From positions 372,001-436,000 of the forward strand of contig NZ_BAAAUX010000011.1 in assembly GCF_039534165.1 (NCBI RefSeq): a stretch of 64,000 bases of DNA. Reading direction: 5' to 3'. The translations under genes and the position numbers were made by a program. This DNA comes from Saccharopolyspora_D taberi (GTDB lineage: Bacteria; Actinomycetota; Actinomycetes; Mycobacteriales; Pseudonocardiaceae). Shown piece by piece: positions 17,787 to 26,562 of the stretch. Within the stretch, counting starts at the first letter, position 1, and each line of letters starts with the position of its first letter. The notes beneath the pieces are model-generated. The model worked only from the letters and a program-made list of their open reading frames with translations. It was not told where the DNA came from and did not search any database.

Positions 17787-17982
17787 AATCGCCGTCCTGC
17801 AGAACCGGGGCACACGCCGAAGCTTCCAGCTGGTCGTAGACGAAACCCCTGTGGGCCTGCGCAGTGCCGCGACATCCGCCACTCGGGCCACTTTCCCGGC
17901 GGTCATGGCGCCGATTGACCCCTGGCTCGGCGGCACCGGTCTCGGCCACCATCTCCAGGGCCGACTCCCGGGAGGCCGACCG

Positions 17983-19278
17983 ATGCCGTTGAACCGCCGC
18001 ACCCTGCTCGGCGCGACCGCCGCGGCCACCGCCCTGCCGTGGACGACCGGCGCGCCGGCGACCCGCCGCAGGGTCCGCCTCGGCGTCAACTACACGCCGT
18101 CCACGCGCTGGTTCCACATGTGGGAGGACTTCCGCGCCGACGACCTGCGCCGCGACCTCGACGACATCGCCGCGCTCGGTCTCGACCACGTCCGGCTCCT
18201 CCTGCTGTGGCCGGCGTTCCAGCCGGAACCGAACCTCGTCAGCGGACACCGGCTCGACCTGCTGGAGCGGTTCCTCGACCTCGCCGACGCCGCCGGGCTC
18301 GACGTCGAGGTGACGGTGTTCAACGGGCACATCTCGGCGCGCTACTGGACGCCGAACTGGCTCCAGACCCAGCCGAAGCCGGCGAACTGGTTCACCGACC
18401 CGACCGCGATCGAGGCGCAGCGGCGGCTGCTGCGGGCGATCGCGGCAAGGGTCGCCGAACACCGGCGATTCCTCGGTTTCGACCTGTCCAACGAGGTCTA
18501 CTACTACTGGGACGACTACGCGGGCCTGGACGTGTCGCCGGAGCAGGCCGACGCGTGGCTCCGGTCGCTGGCCGAGGTCTGCGAGCAGACCGCGCCCGGG
18601 AAGATCAACACCAAGGGCTGCGACTCCGCGCCGTGGGACGCGAAGGGGACCAACCTGTTCGGGCGCCAAGCACTGGCCTCAGCGGGTTCGGTGACGTCGA
18701 TCCACCCGTGGACCGCGTTCAAGGGGATCCTGCGGACGGATCCGCTCGGACCGCGGGCCACGCACAACGCCGAGCGGCTGGTGCAGGTCATGCAGGCGTA
18801 CAGCCCGGCCGTCGACCGCCCGGTGTGGGTCGAGGAGGACGGCGCGGCGCCGTCGATCCACTTCAGCGACCAGACCCGCCCGCTGCTCGGCGAGTGGATC
18901 GAGCGGTCGGTGCGCAACGTCGCAGCCGGCGACCACGTCTTCGGCTTCAGCTGGTGGTGCTCGCACGACGTTTCCGAGGCGCTGGTGCCAGGGCTGAACC
19001 CGCTGGAGTACGACCTGGGGCTCTACACCAACGACCGCGAGCTGAAGCCGGCAGGCGCGGCGCTGCGGAAGCTCGCCGAGGACTTCGACCGCGATCCGCC
19101 TCCGGTGGAGCCGTGGAGCACCGGCATCGTCGTCCCCGACGACGATCCGGGGCGGGGCGCGGAGCTGTTCTTCTCCTTGGCGTCCGACGGTGTTCGGGCT
19201 GCGTTCGTGCTGTCCAGCCGGGCCGACGACGCCGACCACCTGCGGGCGCGCGGGATCACCGAGCTCGTCCGGCCCTGA
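17983..19278 (+). CDS. Tat-exported glycoside hydrolase (GH5-like)
   Basis: A 431-residue protein with a twin-arginine leader (NRRTLLGATAAATALP) and a TIM-barrel hydrolase domain. HVRLLLLWPAFQPEP is a typical early strand, FDLSNE (~residue 168) supplies the likely acid/base Glu, and WVEEDG (~285) the likely nucleophile. This is the layout of clan GH-A endo-beta-glycanases such as mannanases and cellulases. The enzyme acts outside the cell; the sugar is unknown. GGGAGG precedes ATG 17983. The 196-base gap upstream holds no other gene. Confidence 0.78.
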   Translation: MPLNRRTLLGATAAATALPWTTGAPATRRRVRLGVNYTPSTRWFHMWEDFRADDLRRDLDDIAALGLDHVRLLLLWPAFQPEPNLVSGHRLDLLERFLDLADAAGLDVEVTVFNGHISARYWTPNWLQTQPKPANWFTDPTAIEAQRRLLRAIAARVAEHRRFLGFDLSNEVYYYWDDYAGLDVSPEQADAWLRSLAEVCEQTAPGKINTKGCDSAPWDAKGTNLFGRQALASAGSVTSIHPWTAFKGILRTDPLGPRATHNAERLVQVMQAYSPAVDRPVWVEEDGAAPSIHFSDQTRPLLGEWIERSVRNVAAGDHVFGFSWWCSHDVSEALVPGLNPLEYDLGLYTNDRELKPAGAALRKLAEDFDRDPPPVEPWSTGIVVPDDDPGRGAELFFSLASDGVRAAFVLSSRADDADHLRARGITELVRP

Positions 19279-19345
19279 TGTTGCACAGCGGCGCGGATCC
19301 TGGCTTCAAGCACGCCGCAACAAGGACCACGACGCAACGGGGAAA

Positions 19346-19987
19346 TCACCCGCCGTCCGGCAGCCCGCGAGCGACGGGACCGAGTGCGCAAGCGAGGTTT
19401 TCCCGGTGCTGGCGCAGAGTCTCGGCGGTGATGCCCGCCTCCGCGACAGCGCGGGCGAAGTCGTCGGTGGTCACCTTGAGCACGGCGCTCATGGTGGCGG
19501 CCTGCATGCGGACGTCCACCGTGCCGGGGGCAGTGCGTTCCGCGAGCACTTCGGCGAGCGTGTCTTCCGCCCGCTCCCGGAGCATCAGGTACGTCGCGCG
19601 CAGCGCGGGCTCGTCGTGCGTCATGCGGACCACGGCGAGAACCGCTTCGACGTCCTCCCCCGGCGACGAGTCCAGCAGCGGCCTGTAGGCCGCACGCAGG
19701 TGCTCTTCCAGACCAAGCTCGCGCGGCCAGGCGCGCAGGACCTCCTGGAAGGCGTCGATCATCTTCGTCAGCAGCGGCTCGACGCAGCTTTCCTTGTTGC
19801 GGAAGTAGCGCCACAGCGTCCGTTCGGAGACCCCGGCGACGCGGGCGATCTGCTCGCCGGGGGTGGCGGCCACGCCCTGCTCGGCGAACAGCCGGACCGC
19901 GTGGCGCGAGATGTCGAGGCGCTGCCGCATGCGTTGCTCGTCGCTCACCGGCGGCCGGCCCCGGCGAGGCCCGCGACTGCTGTCCAC
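19346..19987 (-). CDS. TetR-family transcriptional regulator
   Basis: A 213-residue TetR protein. The helix-turn-helix sits at residues ~30-58 (EQIARVAGVSERTLWRYFRNKE) after a basic GPRRGRPP arm. GTG 19987 has GGAGG 5 bases upstream; the frame is open further to a GTG at 20026. It is divergent from the P450 gene and a palindrome lies in between, so it likely represses that gene. Confidence 0.85.
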   Translation of the reverse strand: MDSSRGPRRGRPPVSDEQRMRQRLDISRHAVRLFAEQGVAATPGEQIARVAGVSERTLWRYFRNKESCVEPLLTKMIDAFQEVLRAWPRELGLEEHLRAAYRPLLDSSPGEDVEAVLAVVRMTHDEPALRATYLMLRERAEDTLAEVLAERTAPGTVDVRMQAATMSAVLKVTTDDFARAVAEAGITAETLRQHRENLACALGPVARGLPDGG

Positions 19988-20050
19988 CACGTCCTCCACC
20001 AGACGATCCGGGCATTCCTCCCGCACACGCTAACCCACGGGAACTTTAAA

Positions 20051-20063
20051 GGCAGTTACTGCC
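20051..20063. promoter_or_regulatory. Palindromic operator GGCAGT-T-ACTGCC
   Basis: A perfect 13-base palindrome flanked by A/T-rich sequence (TTTAAA before, AATAAA after), 48 bases upstream of the P450 ATG. It is the likely site for the divergent TetR protein. Confidence 0.6.
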
Positions 20064-20110
20064 AATAAAGTGCTACGGTCGGGTTGTCCGGAGATCACGG
20101 GAGGAAAGCC

Positions 20111-21322
20111 ATGAGTGTTGCCACCGAGAATCCGCAACTCCCCTTCACCAGGCCGAACGTGCTCGACCTCGCGCCGCTCTACGAGGTCCTGCGCCGGGAC
20201 GCGCCGGTCACGGCGGTCACGACCCCGGCCGGAGATCCGGCCTGGCTCGTGACGCGCTTCGGCGAGGTCCGCGACCTGCTCGGCGACAAGCGGCTCGGTC
20301 GCTCGCACCCCGAACCGGAGCGCGCCTCCCGCATCACGACCGCCGCGGTGCAGGACGGGCCCACCGGCAACCACGACACCGAGGAAGCCGACCACAAGCG
20401 GATGCGGCGGCTGCTGACCCCCGCGTTCTCCGCCAAGCGGATGCGCTTGCTCACCGGCTACGTGCAGGAGCTGGTCGACGGCTGCATCGACCAGCTCGTC
20501 GCCGACCGCGCCGCGGCGCCGGACGGGGTCGTCGACCTGCACGCCGGGCTGGCCTTCCCGCTGCCGGTCGCGGTGATCTGCCGGCTGCTCGGCGTGCCCG
20601 AGCGCGACCGGGAGCTGTTCCACTCCCTGTCGGAGCGCATGAGCAACCACGCCATCGGCGACGAAGCACACCGCGCTCGGGACGAGTTCATGCGCTACAT
20701 GACCCGGATCGCCGAGATCAAACGCGCCGAACCGGGCGAGGACGTGATCTCCGACCTCGTGCGCGCCCAGAGCGCCGACGCGGACTTCGACCACGGCGAG
20801 CTGGTCCGGCTCTGCGTCGGGCTGCTGTTCGCCGGGCACGAGACCACGGTCAACCGCATCGGCCTGGGCACGCTGTTCCTGCTCACCCGCCTCGACCACT
20901 GGCGGTCGCTGACCGCCGACCCCGACGGCCGCGTGAACGCCACCGTCGAGGAGATCATGCGCCTGGGCGCGCCCGGCGACCTCGGCCTGCTGCGCTACGC
21001 CCACACCGACCTCGACGTCGCCGGTGTCACCATCCGGCGCGGCGACGCCGTGATCCTGTCGATCAACTCCGCCAACCGGGACGCCGCGGTCTACTCCGAC
21101 GCCGAGACCTTCGACCCCGACCGCGCGGAGCGCTCCCACCTCGGATTCGGGCACGGCGCGCACTTCTGCATCGGGGCGAGCCTCGCCCGCACGGAGCTGC
21201 GCGTCGTGTTCGCAGCGCTGGCCCGCCGCCTGCCGGACCTGCGGCTCGCCAAGGAGGTCGACGAGCTGGAGGTGCGCACCACCATCACCGGTGGCGTGAC
21301 CGAGCTTCCCGTGACCTGGTGA
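20111..21322 (+). CDS. Cytochrome P450
   Basis: A 403-residue P450 with the canonical heme motif FGHGAHFCIG (~residue 345), I-helix AGHETT (~243) and K-helix ExxR in EEIMRL. It resembles CYP105/107-type actinobacterial enzymes. No ferredoxin gene is adjacent, so it must borrow redox partners, perhaps from the cassette at 12.4 kb (inference). GGGAGG lies ahead of ATG 20111. Control by the divergent TetR is probable. Confidence 0.92.
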   Translation: MSVATENPQLPFTRPNVLDLAPLYEVLRRDAPVTAVTTPAGDPAWLVTRFGEVRDLLGDKRLGRSHPEPERASRITTAAVQDGPTGNHDTEEADHKRMRRLLTPAFSAKRMRLLTGYVQELVDGCIDQLVADRAAAPDGVVDLHAGLAFPLPVAVICRLLGVPERDRELFHSLSERMSNHAIGDEAHRARDEFMRYMTRIAEIKRAEPGEDVISDLVRAQSADADFDHGELVRLCVGLLFAGHETTVNRIGLGTLFLLTRLDHWRSLTADPDGRVNATVEEIMRLGAPGDLGLLRYAHTDLDVAGVTIRRGDAVILSINSANRDAAVYSDAETFDPDRAERSHLGFGHGAHFCIGASLARTELRVVFAALARRLPDLRLAKEVDELEVRTTITGGVTELPVTW

Positions 21323-21332
21323 GCACCGGCCC

Positions 21333-22364
21333 TCACCGCTGATCCGGGGCCGGGTCGGCCCACACGTCCGGGGGCACGACGCCGACGGACCGCCCGCTGG
21401 CGTCGAGGAGGTGGCCGAAGAGCTTGTCGTGCCGCAGGGTGATCACCCGCTCCGCGATGTCGATGCCGGGGTGGGCGGTGGCCAGCTCGTGCTCGAAGCC
21501 GAGCACGTCCTCGACCGAGTGCAGGCTGGCCTGCAGGACCAGGTTGTGCGGGCCGCTGATCGCGGCGCAGCTGCGGAGCTCGGGCAGCTGGACCAGGGCG
21601 TGGCCGATGCCCGGCAGGTCGGCGGGGTGGACCTTGACCCAGAAGGTGACCGCGACGGGCCTGCCACCGAGCGGGCGGGCGAAGTCGCAGCGGAAGCGCA
21701 GCACGCCCAGCCGGGTCATCTCGTCGACGCGGCGCTCGACGATGGCGGCGCTGCTGCCCACGACCTCGGCGAGCGCCTCGTGGGAGGCCCGGCCGTCGCG
21801 GGCGAGCCAGATCAGCAGCGACCGGTCGAAGGTGGTCATCCGGCGGGTGCGCCCAGCGGTGACCGGATGGTCGGGAGCCGTGAGCTGCTCGGGGGTCTGC
21901 GCGCCGACCTGCCATCGACCGCCCTCGGTGAACATGTACGTGATGATCCGGGTCTGGACGGCGGTGACGCCCGGGATGGCGGGCAGCACGTCGAGGGTGT
22001 AGCGCGACATCGCCGCCAGGTCGCCGGTGGCAACCGTGACGAGGAGTTCGTGCGGGCCCGCCACCCGCTCCAGGGTCAGCACGTGCGGGTGGCAGGTGAG
22101 CTCGCGGGCGACGGCGGAGGCCGCGCCTGCGGCGCAGTCGACGTCGAGGAAGGCGCCGCAGACGTGCTCGAACAGCCGGGGTCCCGGCGAGAAGCTGACC
22201 CAGGCTTCGCCGCGTTCGGCGAGGCGGTCCCACCTGCGGGCCGCGGTGACCGGGTCCACGCCGAGGGCGCGGCCGAGCTCGGTCCAGGTGGCCCGCGGGC
22301 TCAGCTGCAGCGCGTGGATGAGCGCCAGCTCGTCCTCGCCCAGCAGCGCGATGTCATCGTGCAT
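21333..22364 (-). CDS. Two-domain Lrp/AsnC-family regulator
   Basis: A 343-residue protein made of two Lrp-like halves. Each has a helix-turn-helix (ATWTELGRALGVDPVTAARRW near residue 25; ASHEALAEVVGSSAAIVERRV near 200) followed by an effector-binding alpha/beta domain. Such duplicated Lrp proteins are common in actinobacteria, where they sense amino acids. ATG 22364 was chosen; a GTG at 22415 would add 17 residues. It converges with the P450 and its target is not evident. Confidence 0.83.
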   Translation of the reverse strand: MHDDIALLGEDELALIHALQLSPRATWTELGRALGVDPVTAARRWDRLAERGEAWVSFSPGPRLFEHVCGAFLDVDCAAGAASAVARELTCHPHVLTLERVAGPHELLVTVATGDLAAMSRYTLDVLPAIPGVTAVQTRIITYMFTEGGRWQVGAQTPEQLTAPDHPVTAGRTRRMTTFDRSLLIWLARDGRASHEALAEVVGSSAAIVERRVDEMTRLGVLRFRCDFARPLGGRPVAVTFWVKVHPADLPGIGHALVQLPELRSCAAISGPHNLVLQASLHSVEDVLGFEHELATAHPGIDIAERVITLRHDKLFGHLLDASGRSVGVVPPDVWADPAPDQR

Positions 22365-22630
22365 CGGAGTGCGGGTTTCCTGCGTATCGGACTTCTGCAC
22401 TGCCCAGTCTTGCACCCTGAGCGAGGTCCGGCCGCGAATGTTCGCCTCGACCCTGTCGGCCGATCAGCTTGAGGACGTCCGCCGCGTCAAGGATCGCCCC
22501 GAGCGCGTAGCGATTCCGTCAGCGCGGCCGATCCGGCGCCGCGGCGGGGGTGCGCTGGAGGCGTCACCGCTGTCGGCAGTCGGAGGCGATGACATGTCGT
22601 CGCTCGATTGGCGGGCAGAACCCGCGAGCT

Positions 22631-22705
22631 TCAGCGCCCTTGGAAGCTCGCCTCGCGACGCTCCACAAAGGACCGGATTGCCTCGAAGTCCTCGGGGCCG
22701 AACCG
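22631..22705 (-). pseudogene. C-terminal scrap of an enoyl-CoA hydratase
   Basis: Read on the minus strand, 24 codons ending in TGA give RFGPEDFEAIRSFVERREAS plus FQGR. This is the usual C-terminus of crotonase-family enzymes (FxSEDFxEGxxSFxEKRxPxFxGR pattern). It begins directly after the permease stop codon and has no gene body, so it is a leftover of a deletion. The remaining 22365-22630 shows no recognisable gene. Confidence 0.5.
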
Positions 22706-24097
22706 CTAGCCGCCGGTGACCGGCTCGGGCGTGGGAGCCGGGTCCACCGGCTTCGCCGCCGGGGTCCTCAGCGGGTGGTTGAACACGATGTTGAGCACCA
22801 CCGCCACGATGGCGCCCACGACGATCCCGGTGTCGAACACGGTCCGGAACCACTCCGGGAACTGCTGGTAGATGTCCGGGGCGGCCAGCGGGATCAGCCC
22901 GGCGGCCAGCGAGACCGACACGATGAACATGTTGTGGCCCTGGTCCAGGTGCGCCCGCGACAGCGTGCGGATGCCGCTGGCGGCGATGCTGCCGAACAGC
23001 ATCAGTCCGGCCCCGCCCAGCACCGGGTACGGCACCAGCGAGACGATGCCGCCCAGCGCCGGGAACAGCCCGAGCAGGGCCATCACGCCGCCCGCGACCG
23101 CGACGACGAACCTGCTGCGCACCCCGGTCAGCGACACGACGCCGACGTTCTGGGCGAAGGCGCTGGTGGGCAGGCCGCCGAACAGCGAGCCCGCGGCGGT
23201 CGCGATGCCGTCCACCCGCAGCCCGCGGGTGACGGCCTTCTGCTCGACCTCCCGGTCGCAGATCTCGCCGATCGCCAGCATCCCGGCCGCGCTCTCGGTC
23301 ATCGCGACCAGGATGACGATGCACACCGCGAAGATCGCGGCCGGGTGGAACTCCGGCGGGCCGAACTGCATCGGCGCCGGAAGCGCGAACCAGGACGCCT
23401 GCCGGAACATCGTGGTGTCGACCATGCCGAACGGGATGGCGGCCAGGGTGCCGACGACCATCCCCAGGATCAGCGTGATCTGCTTGAGGAACCCGCGCAG
23501 CACCCGCTGCATCACGACCATCACGACGAGCGTGAACAGCGCCAGCGCGAGGTTGGACGCGGAGCCGAAGTCCGGCGAGCCCTTGCCGCCCTGCGCCCAC
23601 CCGACGGGCACGGTGATCAGCGAGACACCGATCAGCGTGATCACCACACCGGTCACCAGGTGCGGGAAGAACCGCATCAGCCGCCCGAAGAACGGCCCGA
23701 CCGCCAGGCAGAACAGCCCGCCGACGAGCACCGCGCCGAGCACCGTCTGGATCTCGTGACCGTCCTCGGCGGCCTGCGCGACCGACAGCAGGGACGCGAG
23801 CCCGGCCGAGGAACTGGCGTTGACGAAGGGCAACCGGTTCCCCGCGATCCGCGCGATCCCCAGCGTCTGCAACAGCGTGGCCAGGCCCGCCACCAGCAGG
23901 CTCACCGAGATCAGCACGACCTGGTTCTGCGCGTCCAGCCCGCAGGCCGGACCGAGGATGAGAGGCGGTGCCACGACGCCCGCGTACATGGCCCCGACGT
24001 GTTGGAGGGCAGCTGGGACCAGCTGCCGGGCAGGCAGTTTCTCGTCGACGGGATGGCAGGACGCGGGGGTCGGATTCCCCTGCGAAGACGTTGCCAT
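22706..24097 (-). CDS. NCS2 nucleobase:cation symporter (xanthine/uracil permease)
   Basis: A 463-residue membrane protein with about 14 hydrophobic segments. NCS2 signatures include LQHVGAMYAGVVAPPLILG near residue 40, the AMTESAAGMLAIGEI substrate-site stretch (~270), and GLPTSAFAQNVGVVSLTGV (~315) containing the Q/NNxG-like motif. It should take up a purine or pyrimidine base with protons. ATG 24097 follows AAAGGGGAA. A long upstream region with a perfect palindrome suggests specific control. No purine catabolic genes are adjacent. Confidence 0.88.
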   Translation of the reverse strand: MATSSQGNPTPASCHPVDEKLPARQLVPAALQHVGAMYAGVVAPPLILGPACGLDAQNQVVLISVSLLVAGLATLLQTLGIARIAGNRLPFVNASSSAGLASLLSVAQAAEDGHEIQTVLGAVLVGGLFCLAVGPFFGRLMRFFPHLVTGVVITLIGVSLITVPVGWAQGGKGSPDFGSASNLALALFTLVVMVVMQRVLRGFLKQITLILGMVVGTLAAIPFGMVDTTMFRQASWFALPAPMQFGPPEFHPAAIFAVCIVILVAMTESAAGMLAIGEICDREVEQKAVTRGLRVDGIATAAGSLFGGLPTSAFAQNVGVVSLTGVRSRFVVAVAGGVMALLGLFPALGGIVSLVPYPVLGGAGLMLFGSIAASGIRTLSRAHLDQGHNMFIVSVSLAAGLIPLAAPDIYQQFPEWFRTVFDTGIVVGAIVAVVLNIVFNHPLRTPAAKPVDPAPTPEPVTGG

Positions 24098-24664
24098 GAG
24101 CAGTTCCCCTTTGAACACGGCCACCCGCGGCCCGCCGGGTGGACCGGTCTGCTCGTCAGGAGCACGGCGGCACAGGCACTCTTGCGCTGTCGAGTAGGAG
24201 CAAGCTACGTCCGGGATCCGACTTCCGTCAACATTTTGTTGAAACTTCCGTTGCGCGGAATTCCCCGGAAAACTCCGCTCATGTCACCGACGACCATCCA
24301 CAGTGGTCACCAGCCGCGCAGGGGCCGGCAGTGGAGGGATCATCGCCTGATCCGGGCGCACCGGCACGCCGCCGGTGCCCGAGAAAGGGGGGCTTCGGCC
24401 ACCGAGTCAGCCGCCCGGCAACGGTTGGGCCGCTCCAGAGGAGGGCTGAGCACCAAGATCCCATTTGGCCTGCGACGAACGGGGCAGACCGCTCTCGGTC
24501 GTGCTCACCGCGGGGGCAATCAGGTGACGCGTCGGCAGATCACCACCACGATCCCGAAACCCGCCGACCGTGTCCGCAACCGGCTGGCCAAAGGCCACCG
24601 GCGTTCGACCGAGATGCCTACCGCGGGTCCACATCTGGCTCACCACCGAACAACCAGACACGCC
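24098..24664. other. 567-base non-coding stretch upstream of the permease
   Basis: No credible gene is visible between the permease start and the MOSC gene stop. It holds the palindrome at 24228-24242 and, just after it, TTCCG/CGGAA half-sites around GGAATTCC. It probably contains the permease promoter and the remains of intergenic DNA; nothing else is recognisable. Confidence 0.6.
24228..24242. promoter_or_regulatory. Perfect palindrome TCAACA-TTT-TGTTGA
   Basis: A 15-base palindrome 131 bases upstream of the permease start in an unusually A/T-rich patch. It is a probable operator for the permease gene. The cognate regulator is unknown. Confidence 0.55.
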
Positions 24665-25378
24665 CTAGCCGTGCAGGCGCTGCTCCTGGTCGTCGAGATC
24701 GCCGTCGAGGCGCTTGCGCAGCACGCCGACCCACGCGTCGGGCAGGGCGTCGGAGTGTTCGAGGAGCCGCCGGGCGGCGGGCAGGTCCCGGCGGTCGATG
24801 TTCATGACCCGGTGCAGCTCGGCCGCGGTGATCCCGTGCTCCGGCCGGTCCAGCAGTTCGAGGCGGTCACCGGCTCGCAGGTGGCCGGGCCGCAGCACCC
24901 GGCAGTAGAAGCCGGTCCTGCCGCTGCGCTGGGCGCGGACCGCCATGTCCTCGATGCCGTGGAAGGCGGCCTGCTTGAAGCACGGCCTGCGCGGCTGCGT
25001 CACCTGGAGCACCACCGAGCCGACGGCGTAGACCGATCCGACCACGACGTCGGCCTCCGTGACTCCGCGCGTGGTCAGGTTCTCGCCGAACGACGGCGTC
25101 GCCAGGTCGCCGATCTCCCCGGCCCAGACCGGGTAGTGCTCGCCCGGGTAGAGCAGAACGGCCTTGTCCGGCCCGCCGTGGTGCTTGGTGTCGCCCTGCT
25201 CGTCCCCGGCCAGGCCGAGTTCGCCCACCTCGACCGGTCCGTGCACGGGGGTTTTCCTTATGCCGGAAAGCACCGTGCGCCCGTGCCAGGCCAACGGCCG
25301 CACAGCCCCTACGGACACTGCCAGCACTCGCCCGTTTGCTGCCGCGGCGTCCTGTTCGACGGAGTCCGGATCGGTCAC
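24665..25378 (-). CDS. MOSC-domain protein (YiiM-like)
   Basis: A 237-residue protein. The MOSC beta-barrel covers residues ~40-180 with the Moco/sulfur-binding pattern around RRPCFKQA (conserved Cys), GDEQGDTKHHGGPDKAVLLY and FGENLTT. A YiiM-type C-terminal three-helix domain follows. YiiM enzymes are molybdenum-dependent reductases of N-hydroxylated compounds. GTG 25378 follows GCGGGGAAC; the frame stays open upstream to 25468. It is a single gene, divergent from the protease. Confidence 0.82.
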   Translation of the reverse strand: MTDPDSVEQDAAAANGRVLAVSVGAVRPLAWHGRTVLSGIRKTPVHGPVEVGELGLAGDEQGDTKHHGGPDKAVLLYPGEHYPVWAGEIGDLATPSFGENLTTRGVTEADVVVGSVYAVGSVVLQVTQPRRPCFKQAAFHGIEDMAVRAQRSGRTGFYCRVLRPGHLRAGDRLELLDRPEHGITAAELHRVMNIDRRDLPAARRLLEHSDALPDAWVGVLRKRLDGDLDDQEQRLHG

Positions 25379-25674
25379 GTTCCCCGCTCCTGGGCTATGG
25401 GCTCCAAGGGGTAGAGCTTCCTGCGACCGCCATGGTACGCACCGGGGGCTGTCGCGCGAGATCGTCACGACGTCCGGACGATGCCCGAGCCGGTGAATGT
25501 GCCGTTTTGTGCCAAGGAGTTCTCCCGGCGCGGCGATCCGTTGACCCCCGCGTCACCGGCCGCGAACCTCCGGACTGCCGGTGCCGCCGGGCCCTTCCCT
25601 CCGGCCGCACCGGAAATCCGAATCCCCGCGGCGGTGTCCGTTCGCGGGCCCGGGAATCAGGAGGCGTACAACCC

Positions 25675-26466
25675 ATGTTCGTCCAGAAGACCCTGCGGCG
25701 ATTGGCCGCGCTGGTACCCGCCGTGCTGGGTGCCGCGGCGCTCGTGACGGCACCTGCGCACGCCGAACCCGCACTGCCACCGTCCGGTGAGGTCGCGCCG
25801 CTGATCGTCGGCGGGCGCCCGGCCACCCAGCAGTACCCGTTCACGGCCTCGCTCCAGCAGTACGGCAGGCACGGCTGCGGCGCTTCGCTGGTCGCACCGC
25901 GGTGGCTGGTCACGGCCGCGCACTGCGTCACCGGCGGGCTCCAGGCCCGCATCGGCTCCAACGACCACACCTCCGGCGGCGAGCTGGTGCAGGTCGCCCA
26001 GTCCATCCGCCATCCGCGCTACAACGGCCAGGCAGGTCCGTACGACATCGCGGTCATGCGGCTCGCCTCTGCTGTCCGGAGCCAGCCCGTGACCATCGCG
26101 GGCAGCTCTCCCGCCCCCGGCACCGGCGTGCGGCTGCTCGGCTGGGGCCAGGAGTGCCCGAACCCGCAGTGCGGCCCGGCACCCCGCAACCTCAAGGAGC
26201 TCGACACCAGGATCAACCCCGACAGCATGTGCCGGACCGGGTACGACCCCAGCATCGAACTGTGCGTTTTCGGCAACGCGACGTCCGGAACCGCCTGCTA
26301 CGGCGACTCCGGCGGCCCGCTGCTGGTCAACGGGCAGCTGGCCGGTGCCACCAGCCGGGCCGGAGCCAACTCCCCGACCTGTGGGACCGGCGACGCCACC
26401 GTCTACACCGACGTGACCGCGCACCGGCAGTGGATCTCCCAGGCGACCGGCGGCGCCGTCCGCTGA
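25675..26466 (+). CDS. Secreted trypsin-like serine protease (S1 family)
   Basis: A 263-residue chymotrypsin-fold protease. It has a Sec signal peptide (basic MFVQKTLRR then a hydrophobic stretch to APAHA), a short propeptide, and the mature-start motif IVGG. Catalytic His is in TAAHC, Asp in YDIAVM and Ser in GDSGGPL. Six cysteines allow three disulfides. It acts extracellularly; the S1 pocket region (CYGDSGG) does not settle specificity. An AGGAGG ribosome binding site lies ahead of ATG 25675. The 296 bases upstream show no other gene. Confidence 0.9.
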   Translation: MFVQKTLRRLAALVPAVLGAAALVTAPAHAEPALPPSGEVAPLIVGGRPATQQYPFTASLQQYGRHGCGASLVAPRWLVTAAHCVTGGLQARIGSNDHTSGGELVQVAQSIRHPRYNGQAGPYDIAVMRLASAVRSQPVTIAGSSPAPGTGVRLLGWGQECPNPQCGPAPRNLKELDTRINPDSMCRTGYDPSIELCVFGNATSGTACYGDSGGPLLVNGQLAGATSRAGANSPTCGTGDATVYTDVTAHRQWISQATGGAVR

Positions 26467-26499
26467 CCCGCCGAACTCCCGGCGCGTGTGGACGCCGGC

Positions 26500-26535
26500 C
26501 AGGTGCCGCCCCCGATCCCGCGGGGACGGCACCTG
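26500..26535. terminator. Bidirectional terminator hairpin
   Basis: CAGGTGCCG pairs with CGGCACCTG, continued by CCCC/GGGG inside. It lies between the convergent protease and flavin hydroxylase genes. Confidence 0.75.
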
Positions 26536-26562
26536 CGGTCGTCCACTCCGGACTGATGCCGA

